From assembly GCA_043746555.1 (NCBI GenBank), contig JAYTQU010000227.1, positions 1-27,400 of the forward strand: DNA of 27,400 nucleotides, given 5' to 3'. The notes below the pieces were generated by a model. That model was given only the letters and a program-made list of their open reading frames with translations. It searched no databases and had not been told where the DNA came from. Made by a program: the position numbers and the translations under genes. Position 1 is the stretch's first letter. Every line of letters begins with the position of its first letter. This document shows, in pieces, positions 19,001 through 25,084 of the stretch. Source of the stretch: CAZQYC01 sp043746555. Lineage in GTDB: Bacteria > Pseudomonadota > Gammaproteobacteria > Steroidobacterales > Steroidobacteraceae.

Positions 19001-19565
19001 TCGCGCTTTGCAAAGTGCGCAACGAGCAAGCGCTAATGGAAACAAACCCGGCAACGAGGAAGGTAACGGGCAAGGAAAGGAAACAGCGTCGAATCAAGCA
19101 CAACAATCGGACGGGCAAGCAGGTGCGCAGTCGGGCGCGCAATCGGGTGCAGTGTCGGGAGGCGGCGGACGATACGCAAATGGTCCCATCGGCGGTGCTC
19201 TATCGAGTGTCATACGCGAACGCAGCGGCGATAGCGTGCGTATCGCCAATGGCATTCGTCAACAATTGAATGCCATTCAACAACGGATAATTGCCGGTTC
19301 TATCGGCGTTGACGATGTTCGCGCGCTGCGCAACATGATTCCGCAAGTTCATCGTCTCAACGGCGATTCGCCGGCGATCCAAATCGATCTATTGCGGAGT
19401 GTAGAACGATTGGAATTAGCGGCATTGGCGGCGGCCGAAAAAGCGCGCACGCAACTTGCGGCGCGTTCCGGCGCGGCGGCAACGCCGACGAGCGAAGAAG
19501 GTGAGACCGTGGCCGAGTACTACCGTCGTCTGGGGGGTCGCTTGATCCAGCCATCGGGGCAGTGA
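16041..19565 (+). CDS. large DUF4175-type membrane protein
   Basis: A 1174-residue protein starting within the TAATG overlap. Three membrane helices lie at about 22-46, 54-76 and 143-165. A long periplasm-type beta-rich region follows (about 180-490, with repeated EVELKPGD / VKAKDDFKVQSLELRYAVNGG-like strands). A run of ten glycines at about 497 leads into a long helical, Gln- and Arg-rich coiled-coil region (about 505-990) with very Q-rich blocks at 690-765. A second Gly/Gln/Ser-rich segment occupies about 1000-1042, and the C-terminus ends in AEYYRRLGGRLIQ. The layout matches DUF4175 proteins, which are large and commonly sit beside MoxR/DUF58/BatA genes. It is probably the scaffold of the complex (inference). 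The next gene overlaps by one base. Confidence 0.82.
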   Translation: MLNPRERLDDYLSSLRERIRLAIFTRAGAALALTVLILICVAVYLLNLRGFPVGGVIVSRIALLISVVALIAGLIWLPLHRLSRDHGAIQLEKQLPEQQGRIETYLEQRDRAQASPLVDLLAEDALKLTAQSSVTDIVSSRRIWIAGAITAAAVIALAILLTVAKSEWGYGSRYVLLGVKIPHDAVPVREVELKPGDATMRRNADLNVQALVKGFKPDNVELFVRFADTNRWEQASMQKIAGEQYGFTLYALRAPLSYYVRADAVQSSEHTIKVVDVPRIEHMQLAYAYPQWTKLPPRIEDDERDIRAVADTQVKLTVSATAPLQDAKIVIDKATSSMQSNANQSGGELTVTKPARYHLESRVAGDMVALTDDYEISVDEDAAPTIEIVKPGRDARATSIEEVPVAIRAKDDFKVQSLELRYAVNGGEWQHVKLPAQSSDVQAKTLLRLEELGGKTPLVPGDLITYYAVTGDRKQSAQTDLFMVQVQPFDRRFTEGQGGGGGGGGGGDSEQQQIADRQRDLLVATWNLDRAREQKRRTPEQLKESAQMLATLEDKLAEQTSTLVERTRARISVDSDARVKLFIESLESAVKAMAPAATNLNALELQKAVPSEQTALQMLQRAESSFRDIQVARSQGNGNGGAARASRDISELYELEMDLSKNKYETEKELSQDSKEQSVDEAVEKLKELARRQQQLAEQRQQQQAPTNAERWKQEQLRREAEQLRRRLQELAQQQAQQSGQKQSGQQQSGQPKSSQSQSSSQSGNDATSALRSVESALQAMRNAEKSNNDQRATEDASRNLQQAAEHMQGSANRPSLSDTVNQLADEATKIATTQRKSEVDMKTALSAVQESENRSRTRRDGLDPEQARRLAETKNQLLSQLQKLEDRLRNTSQSQRRTAPKTSERLGEIAGELSGINVPARISRTIVDLQRGRADQSAVGEGLVTDALQKFAVDLRNTTKIAAQEAEQQAKNAPPDALLSEIAQLRRALQSAQRASANGNKPGNEEGNGQGKETASNQAQQSDGQAGAQSGAQSGAVSGGGGRYANGPIGGALSSVIRERSGDSVRIANGIRQQLNAIQQRIIAGSIGVDDVRALRNMIPQVHRLNGDSPAIQIDLLRSVERLELAALAAAEKARTQLAARSGAAATPTSEEGETVAEYYRRLGGRLIQPSGQ

Positions 19566-20422
19566 TGTCGCGCGGTGAAGGTTCGAGCACGGTAACTCAT
19601 GTTGGTCTTGTTGCGCTTGCATTGCTCGCGACCGCGATTCACGGCGCCGATATCGATTACTCGTGGACTGAGGATGAGCGCAAGCCGCAGCCGTCCGCCG
19701 ATTTGTCTTACTTCACGATTACGCGCGGCGTATACGATAGCGAAGGCGGTTATGGCGAAGCCTATTACGAATACGACGGTCGCGTCTGGGCACGGTGGCA
19801 AACCGATACGCCGGATGCGGAGGCTAACTTTGGTCGACGATTGAAGCAACTTACTCGCGTCAACGTCAATCCACATGCCGCACAGCGAAGTTTCGACGCC
19901 GCGGATTTGGGCGACTTGCCGTTTCTATACACGGAAGATCCGGGCTGGATGGTGCTTACGAAGAAGGAAGAAGCGGGCTTGCGAAAATATTTGTTGAACG
20001 GCGGATTCATGTGGGTCGACGATTTCTGGGGCGACGAAGAGTGGAAACAATTCGAACAGCGTATGCATGAAGTGTTGCCTGAATATCGATGGCGCGAGAT
20101 TAATCCGTCGCATCCGATCTTTCATATCGTGTTCGATATGAATGCGATGCCGCAAATTCCCGCGCTGCCGTTTGCCGAACGCGGCGGCAGCACGGCCGAA
20201 GCCCCTGAAATCCACAAATACAGTTCATTCGGTTCCACCGATACGCCGCATTTACGCGGATGGTTCGACAAATCGGGGCGGTTGATGATCGTGACGACCT
20301 TCAACACCGATTTGGGAGACGGCTTCGAACGCGAGGCCTTCGGTCAATGGTATTTCGAAACGTTTTCGACCAAGGCGTACATGCTGGGCACGAACATCGT
20401 GATGTATGCCCTAACGCATTGA
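19565..20422 (+). CDS. DUF4159 domain protein, exported
   Basis: A 285-residue protein. ATG at 19565 forms a TGATG overlap with the DUF4175 stop; a GTG one codon earlier is also possible. A signal peptide spans about 10-28 (HVGLVALALLATAIHG-A). The body shows DUF4159 features: FTITRGVYDSEGGYGEAYYEYDG, LPFLYTEDPGWMVLTKKE, LLNGGFMWVDDFWGDEEW and HPIFHIVFDMN. DUF4159 has a GATase/ThuA-like fold and is a regular companion of DUF4175 and BatA proteins. It is the last gene of the operon; only 34 bases separate it from the hydrolase gene, but that gene has its own strong ribosome binding site. Confidence 0.87.
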   Translation: MSRGEGSSTVTHVGLVALALLATAIHGADIDYSWTEDERKPQPSADLSYFTITRGVYDSEGGYGEAYYEYDGRVWARWQTDTPDAEANFGRRLKQLTRVNVNPHAAQRSFDAADLGDLPFLYTEDPGWMVLTKKEEAGLRKYLLNGGFMWVDDFWGDEEWKQFEQRMHEVLPEYRWREINPSHPIFHIVFDMNAMPQIPALPFAERGGSTAEAPEIHKYSSFGSTDTPHLRGWFDKSGRLMIVTTFNTDLGDGFEREAFGQWYFETFSTKAYMLGTNIVMYALTH

Positions 20423-20456
20423 ATTATTTTATTGAGTACACAAGTGGGGGATTGCG

Positions 20457-21787
20457 ATGAATGGTTTTATCAATGGGCTTGTAAAAGCAAAGCAGTGGTC
20501 GGTTTTAGTTGCCGCAACGTTGCTTGCCATAACCGCGAATGCGGCGGGTTCGAAATGGCCAACGCCAAAAGATGTTGCGGTCGCTCAAGCCGGGTTTAGC
20601 GCCGCGGGGTTGGCGGCGCTCGATGCGAAGATGCAAGAGGCCGTCGATAAGCGGCAAGTGTCCGGCATCGTGACTTTGCTCGCGCGACATGGTCACGTTG
20701 CGGCGTTTAACATGCATGGCGTGCAAGCTTTCGAAACCAATGCGCCGATGACACCGGATTCGTTGTTTCGAATCTACTCGATGACCAAACCAATTACCGG
20801 CGTCGCCATGATGCAGCTCTACGAAAAAGGTTTGTGGAAGCTCGATGACCCGATCACGAAGTTCGTACCGGAACTCGCCAATCTCAAAGTGCAAAATGGC
20901 GTCGATGGCGAAGGCAAGGCGATTCTCGTGAATGTCGAGCACACCGCGACCATGCGCAGTTAATGTCGCACACCGCCGGATTGGGTTATGGCTTGGCCGT
21001 GGGTAATCCGGTCGATGATGCATTTCGCGCCGACCCACCGCTCGAAAAACCAAATTTCAAAGCGATGATCGACACGATTGGAAAGTTGCCGCTGCTTGCA
21101 CAACCGGGCGAGCGTTGGTCGTATTCGATTGCCGTCGATATTCAAGGCTTGATCGTCGAAAGGTTGTCGGGCGAAAAATTCGGTGCGTACTTGAGCAAAC
21201 ACATTCTCAACCCGTTAGACATGAGCAATACGCAGTTCTTTCTCAAAGAGAAGGATCGCGCTCGTCTACCGGACGTGTATCAATGGGACCGTACCAAAGA
21301 CAAGCTGGAGCTTTTTCCCGATCCGCAAGGTCGCGGTTTCTTTAGCGCCAATCATGTCGAGTCCGGCGGCGGTGGATTGGTTGCAACGACGCACGACTAT
21401 GCGCGCTTCTGCCAAATGCTGTTGAACAAAGGCACGCTCGATGGTCACCGCATTCTCAAACCAGAATCGATCGCGTTGATGACGCAAAACCACATTGGCG
21501 AACTGCGCATCTTTAGTAATGGTAATAGCGCCACTTCCGGATTGCCCGGCACAGGCTTCGGCCTAGACTTTGCCGTGGTCACCGATCCCGCTGCCGCGCG
21601 GACCCAACAAGGCGTCGGCGCCTATTATTGGTTCGGCATCGCCGGCACCTGGTTTTGGATCGATCCGAAAAACGATTTGTTCTTTATCGGCATGATTCAA
21701 CGTCGCGGCGGCGCCGGAACGGGCGCGGTGAATTTCCGCAACGAGTCGATCAAGTTGGTGTATGACGCGTTGAAACCGGGAACTTGA
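20457..21787 (+). pseudogene. serine hydrolase (beta-lactamase-related), broken by a one-base frameshift
   Basis: Two consecutive frames, 20457-20963 and 20963-21787, together make one exported class C beta-lactamase-like serine hydrolase of about 443 residues. The first part has a signal peptide (VLVAATLLAITANAA) and the active-site SxxK in FRIYSMTKPITG (S108, K111). The second part begins MSHTAGLGYGL and carries the Tyr motif in RWSYSIAVDIQG and the later GGGGLVATTHDYARF. The junction reads ATGCGCAGTTAATGTCG; restoring one T (AGT TTA ATG) would give MRSLMSHTAGLGYG, the usual sequence of this family. The break also forms a TAATG restart, so two polypeptides might be made. The start is set by GGGGGA seven bases before the ATG at 20457. 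Sequencing error cannot be excluded. Confidence 0.85.
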
Positions 21788-21995
21788 ATAAGTGAGTGCG
21801 TAAGTGCGCGCGATCGTGAGAGGAGTACAACAAAAAAGCGTAAGGCAAACGGAACGGTAAATCGCGTCGTTTGTCCCGCGCATCAATATTGGGTATTGTG
21901 CTACTTACGACCTCGCCCGTTTGCTGTTTCTTCGCGCGCAAACTGGGGAAGGTTTTGATTGAAACATCTCGTCTCACGTCGAACACCGGCAACTG

Positions 21996-22166
21996 ATGGC
22001 AACAAGTTCTCGTAAACCCAACAGGCGGCCGTGCTGCTTGGTCATCGTCGGTCCCAACGGAGCCGGAAAGACGGTGTCGTATTGCCACTTGGAACTCGTT
22101 ACCATCAACTCGCCGGAATTGTCCAGCATTGCAACTTTTTTAATGCCGTTAATGAATAGCCGGTGA
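21996..22166 (+). pseudogene. N-terminal fragment with zeta-toxin-like Walker A
   Basis: A 56-codon frame reads MATSSRKPNRRPCCLVIVGPNGAGKTVSY. The CLVIVGPNGAGKT P-loop right after a basic N-terminus is typical of the zeta-toxin / UDP-GlcNAc kinase family. After the P-loop the sequence loses any resemblance and stops at 22166, so at most the first 30 residues of such a protein remain. The bases from 21788 to 21995 hold nothing I recognise. Another P-loop NTPase remnant is possible. Confidence 0.4.
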
Positions 22167-22182
22167 TAGAAGTCAGGGCATC

Positions 22183-22307
22183 ATGGCAATTGACGATCCA
22201 CGAATCAGCGAATTGAAAATCACGCTCCAGAAGCTGGAGCAAAAGCTGCTCGATCGCGAGCGGTTACTCTCCACCGCGTTCGAACAAACCGAGACGATTC
22301 GTGCGCA
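22183..22307 (+). pseudogene. N-terminal gene fragment, coiled-coil type
   Basis: ATG at 22183 starts a charged helical sequence (MAIDDPRISELKITLQKLEQ, then KLLDRERLLSTAFEQTETIRA) that looks like a real protein for about 41 residues. After about 22307 the frame continues only as an antisense shadow of the HigB fragment and of the downstream antitoxin gene, so I end it there. It may be a leftover of an antitoxin or accessory gene that sat beside the zeta-like fragment. I do not recognise the family. Confidence 0.3.
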
Positions 22308-22370
22308 CCCCTTACGACGGCCACGCAGTGCTTCCAAGCGGTTTCTCGGTGGCACGCGCAGCGCGAGTAG
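22308..22370 (-). pseudogene. HigB toxin core fragment
   Basis: Read on the minus strand this stretch gives DLLALRVPPRNRLEALRGRRKG, here split as DLLALRVPPRN and RLEALRGRRKG. That is the central beta-strand region of HigB/RelE-type toxins and closely parallels LPGNRLEALKGDRKGQFSI in the intact HigB at 23815-24096. Both flanks fall out of frame, so only about 21 residues survive. It is wedged against an opposite-strand fragment, showing deletion or recombination here. Confidence 0.55.
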
Positions 22371-22547
22371 ATCGTGCCGCCCATCAGCCAGCCGTTGTCA
22401 AATAGCACAACGCTCTCGTCGATGCGCGCTTCGCGCATCGTTAAACAATGATCTGACTTCCGCGTGCTTCCGTAGTGTCATTCATTTTGGTATCACGTCC
22501 ACTGTGCACCAGCCACCCATCAGGTCGGGGTCAACGAAGACGCAAGC

Positions 22548-22871
22548 TTATGCAGCCTTCGACAGCTTGAGCTTTGGATGCAGACCGGCGCGCGATGCGA
22601 ATATCAGTAGCATATCGAGACTAAATCTATCCCACTTACCGCGCATCAAATCACTGACGCGCGATTGCGTGATGCCCAATTCGTTCGCGGCATTCGCTTG
22701 CGTCCATTGGTTGCGCTCGATCAGCAATCGCAACTGCGCCATCAAGTCGGAGCGCATCGCTAACAGCATCGCTTCCTCGGGAGCAAAGCCGAGGTCGACA
22801 AAAACATTGCCGCTAGACTTGATCACTTTCAACTTCGCAGCTTTTGATTTAGTAACTTTCGATTTGCTCAT
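22548..22871 (-). CDS. XRE-family HTH antitoxin
   Basis: A 107-residue antitoxin. A Lys-rich N-terminal extension (MSKSKVTKSKAAKLKVIKS) precedes FVDLGFAPEEAMLLAMRSDL and a helix-turn-helix WTQANAANELGITQSRVSDLMRGKWDRFSLDMLLIFA at about 55-91 (HTH_37 type). This architecture is standard for antitoxins paired with phage Gp49-like toxins. It lies seven bases downstream of the toxin gene, so the toxin comes first, as in HigBA modules. It should bind and neutralise the toxin and repress the shared promoter upstream of 23193. Confidence 0.88.
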   Translation of the reverse strand: MSKSKVTKSKAAKLKVIKSSGNVFVDLGFAPEEAMLLAMRSDLMAQLRLLIERNQWTQANAANELGITQSRVSDLMRGKWDRFSLDMLLIFASRAGLHPKLKLSKAA

Positions 22872-22878
22872 GGCTCGC

Positions 22879-23193
22879 TCAAACTCCGATTGCTCGATAG
22901 CGGCGCTGCGCTATCACAATGTCATTCCGGCTCGTCGCTTGTGTCTTCTTTTGAAATGCGTGGCGTACGTGTACTGCGTTCGAAAACTTCGCCACATAAA
23001 TGACTCGCCATTCGCCGTCAAGATGAACACGAATTTCGTAACAGCCCAGTCCGATGGAGGTCATGGGCTTGAAGTCCGATGACATCAGGCCACGCTGCAC
23101 TTGCCACAGCTCATGCCCAGCGATGCGCCTTGCCTCGTTCGGGAATCCCTTAAGCGCCTCAAGACTGTATCCGATAAATCGCAATGGCTTCAT
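22879..23193 (-). CDS. RelE/HigB-like toxin (phage Gp49-like)
   Basis: A 104-residue toxin of the Gp49-like (PF05973) family. The start at 23193 is supported by GGAGGT seven bases upstream. Family features are FPNEARRIAGHELWQVQRGL, SDFKPMTSIGLGCYEIRVHLDG, EWRVIYVAKFSNAVHVRHAF and QKKTQATSRNDIVIAQRRY. Toxins of this type are ribosome-dependent mRNA interferases (known for the family). The catalytic-type basic residues appear present. The 277 bases upstream (23194-23470) are AT-rich near 23220-23250, where the promoter probably lies, and hold no other gene. Confidence 0.9.
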   Translation of the reverse strand: MKPLRFIGYSLEALKGFPNEARRIAGHELWQVQRGLMSSDFKPMTSIGLGCYEIRVHLDGEWRVIYVAKFSNAVHVRHAFQKKTQATSRNDIVIAQRRYRAIGV

Positions 23194-23470
23194 GCCGCTG
23201 ACCTCCGAGTCAGTTCAATATACAAAAACTTAGATATTGATAGATGCAAGCTGGATAGATGTTGTCGATGTGAACGAATCCTCTGCGCATCAGCTCATTC
23301 GTTACATAAACCTAGAGCGTTTGGGAGAAGAGCATTGCCGGGAGCCATTAAGGACATTCCTAACTCATTCTTGAATGCAAGCCTGAATAGTATGGTCAAT
23401 CGAGATGAATCGAGCTTTGGAATCGCCAACTCGACCCGTTTACGTTGAAGAGGATCAAATAGAGCAGGGC

Positions 23471-23794
23471 CTAAGCCGCTTTCGATAGCGACGATTGCGC
23501 ACGCTTTGTTCGCTTCGCAAGTGTTGGCAACGATTTGATGGCCGCACCGAATTCTTGCTCCGCTAGTCTTAGCTCATAGAGTTTTTGTAAGTTGAGCCAA
23601 AACTCCGCACTGGTGCCGAAAAAGTGAGCAAGGCGTAAAGCGGTATCGCCGGTTACGGCGCGCTGACCATTCACAATATGAGTAATACGATTAGTCGGAA
23701 CTTTGAGTTGGCGTGCGAGTTTTGCCGCAGACATCTTCAGCTCGGCAAGCTGTTCCGCCAAATGTTCACCGGGATGCATTGCAGAGCGAGCCAT
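23471..23794 (-). CDS. higA: HigA antitoxin
   Basis: A 107-residue HigA-type antitoxin opening with MHPGEHLAEQLAELKMSAAKLA and an XRE helix-turn-helix at about 18-55 (AAKLARQLKVPTNRITHIVNGQRAVTGDTALRLA, broken here only by description). FFGTSAEFWLNLQKLYELRLAE follows, the signature of HigA/VapI-like antitoxins. It lies 20 bases after the HigB stop. It should neutralise HigB and, with it, repress the promoter near 24125-24139. Length and motifs are complete. Confidence 0.93.
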   Translation of the reverse strand: MARSAMHPGEHLAEQLAELKMSAAKLARQLKVPTNRITHIVNGQRAVTGDTALRLAHFFGTSAEFWLNLQKLYELRLAEQEFGAAIKSLPTLAKRTKRAQSSLSKAA

Positions 23795-23814
23795 AAATAA
23801 CTCCAGCGATCGCC

Positions 23815-24096
23815 TTAGCGGTAATCGACAATTTCGACGTTCGTAGGGCCGCGCGAACCTTTAGGCCACTCAAAACATATCCGCCACTGATCGTTGATGC
23901 GAATGCTGAATTGCCCTTTGCGATCGCCTTTCAATGCCTCCAAACGATTGCCGGGAAGTGTTAAATCGGCAATCGAAATGGCGGCGTCCAACCGATCCAG
24001 CTTCAACTCCACCTTTCGAGCGAAGCCATCAAATCCCTTGATCCTCTTCCCTTCGGAAAAGTCGCGTGTCCGTTTGTCGCGATAGCTGACGATCAT
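23815..24096 (-). CDS. higB: HigB toxin (RelE superfamily mRNA interferase)
   Basis: A 93-residue toxin starting MIVSYRDKRTRDFSEGKRIKGF, with the HigB hallmarks LPGNRLEALKGDRKGQFSIRIND and QWRICFEWPKGSRGPTNVEIVDY. HigB cleaves translated mRNAs on the ribosome (known for the family). It is the first gene of the module, with higA next. No strong ribosome binding site precedes the ATG (AAAGGTAG is about 12 bases away), which would keep toxin output low. Intact by length and motifs. Confidence 0.93.
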   Translation of the reverse strand: MIVSYRDKRTRDFSEGKRIKGFDGFARKVELKLDRLDAAISIADLTLPGNRLEALKGDRKGQFSIRINDQWRICFEWPKGSRGPTNVEIVDYR

Positions 24097-24124
24097 GGGG
24101 CAAGAGTCTACCTTTAATTACCCG

Positions 24125-24139
24125 TTACGTATAGCGTAA
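24125..24139. promoter_or_regulatory. palindrome upstream of higBA, probable HigA operator
   Basis: TTACG-TATAG-CGTAA (24125-24139) is a perfect 5-bp inverted repeat with a 5-bp centre, 29 bases upstream of the higB start. On the minus strand it contains TATACG, a possible -10 box, so binding by HigA would block transcription. Autorepression by HigA is known for the family; this exact site is inferred. The rest of 24140-24400 holds nothing I recognise. Confidence 0.5.
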
Positions 24140-24409
24140 TGGTTGGCCATCAATATTCGTGAGACCGCATCGAGTGGGAGCCACCGCGTGGCTGGCGCCA
24201 ATGAAAAAAATGGATTCGAAGTGATGACGCCACATCAACAATATCTTGCCGTCGTCTAGGATAGATTTCGACACTAAGCATGCGCTGTTCACTTGCAACG
24301 CTATGCGGTTAACCTAAATCGCACGCTGCGACCGAGAACGGTTACAGCTCGTGTAGTGGTGGCAAGCGCGATCATCTACATCCAACAGTTGCGCCAAAAG
24401 CGCGGCATA

Positions 24410-24500
24410 CTTGGGCTCAGGGCGAACGGAAAAGACAGACAAACAGGCTACTCTATGCATTCCCACTTTCGTGCGTAAACCTCAGGGAGCATCCCCATTT
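24410..24500. repeat. dispersed repeat A, left copy (inverted relative to 27218-27320)
   Basis: The reverse complement of 24424-24450 matches 27266-27292 at 25 of 27 positions by eye. Flanking parts also agree: the CTCAGGGCGAACGG edge here against CCGTTCG...CTGAGCTTGTCGAAG on the right, and CAGGGAGCATCCC here against CAGGGACACTCCCTG there. It looks like an old REP-like intergenic element. No gene lies in it. Confidence 0.65.
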
Positions 24501-24616
24501 CCATTTCCGGCAAGCGAAATGCCATAGGTAGGCGCGATGTTCCACTGCGGCGTCAACGATTGAAATTCAGGAAATTCGCCGTTGATCGGAAACCTGGCGT
24601 CATAAGTGCGGCAGCG
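24482..24616 (-). pseudogene. possible fragment of an SRAP (YedK/HMCES-like) protein
   Basis: One minus-strand frame reads RCRTYDARFPINGEF then PEFQSLTPQWNIAPTYG and stops at 24482. The PEFxxxxPxWNIAPT pattern resembles the start of SRAP proteins (MCGRY...RYNIAPTQ), which crosslink to abasic sites in single-stranded DNA. The initiating Met-Cys is absent and the rest of the protein is missing, so at best this is a remnant. Confidence 0.22.
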
Positions 24617-24675
24617 CTCAGACGCCTGAAGGAAATGGGGTCTCTAATTACGTTGGAACTTTAGTGGAGAGTCCT

Positions 24676-24750
24676 ATGTATATCGGCGGCAGCATTCTTG
24701 GAACCATTCTTGTGATTGCACTCATCGTGTATCTATTGCGGCGGTCCTGA
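24676..24750 (+). CDS. 24-residue single-helix membrane protein
   Basis: ATG at 24676 opens MYIGGSILGTILVIALIVYL followed by LRRS and TGA. GGAGA lies six bases upstream, and a rho-independent terminator follows within ten bases of the stop, which together support a real tiny gene. The product is one hydrophobic helix with a short basic tail, so N-out or N-in insertion in the inner membrane is expected. Small proteins of this shape (MYIGGxxLGTILVIxLIVxLLRR) are common in Proteobacteria, but I know no function. Confidence 0.62.
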   Translation: MYIGGSILGTILVIALIVYLLRRS

Positions 24751-24757
24751 CATCGCG

Positions 24758-24796
24758 CGAACGCTTCTGCCTCAGAGCTGCTGCGTTCGTTTTTTT
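24758..24796 (+). terminator. rho-independent terminator after the small membrane protein gene
   Basis: CGAACGC (24758-24764) pairs with GCGTTCG (24783-24789), followed at once by seven Ts (24790-24796). The loop is long (18 bases) and may pair internally. It sits eight bases after the stop codon. Confidence 0.7.
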
Positions 24797-24811
24797 CCAT
24801 CTAGCGCCTAA

Positions 24812-24890
24812 TTCTACTTTGTCAGGTTGGGATCAAGCGATGCGGGGCAACGCCGCACCGCGCGCTTCAGCGCAACCTGACAAAGTAGAA
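24812..24890. mobile_element. 79-bp MITE-like element with perfect 18-bp terminal inverted repeats
   Basis: TTCTACTTTGTCAGGTTG (24812-24829) and its exact complement (24873-24890) bound a 79-bp segment without coding capacity. CTAA lies directly outside both ends (24808-24811 and 24891-24894), which looks like a 4-bp target duplication. Bases 24847-24890 recur in reverse orientation at 27341-27384 with one mismatch in 44. CTAA fits the YTAR-type duplications of the IS5 group, but no source transposase is in the window. Confidence 0.6.
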
Positions 24891-24979
24891 CTAATTGAGC
24901 GTCGAGACGCGGATCGGTGCCGGAGTGTGGCTGCGCTTTGAAGCTCCTTTTCGTATGTGGCCAAGTCAGGCCATGATCT

Positions 24980-25003
24980 ATTGATCGTTGTATTGATCGT
25001 TGT
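24980..25003 (+). repeat. 12-bp perfect tandem repeat upstream of the FtsH-like gene
   Basis: ATTGATCGTTGT is present twice head to tail (24980-24991 and 24992-25003), ending 81 bases before the ATG at 25085. It may be a regulator binding site, or simply a slippage duplication. The surrounding 24891-25084 holds no gene that I can support. Confidence 0.6.
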
Positions 25004-25084
25004 CGGCGGGCAGGAGCGGAAAACGAGTGGTCGTTCTCGCAGGCTGCACCTCGGAAGCGATCCGCGTATTCCGTAAAGGCGACC

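Noticed and set aside
22308..23082. Continuation of the 22183 plus-strand frame to 299 codons
   Set aside because: Beyond about residue 41 it is antisense to the HigB fragment, the XRE antitoxin and its toxin, which have clear family motifs.
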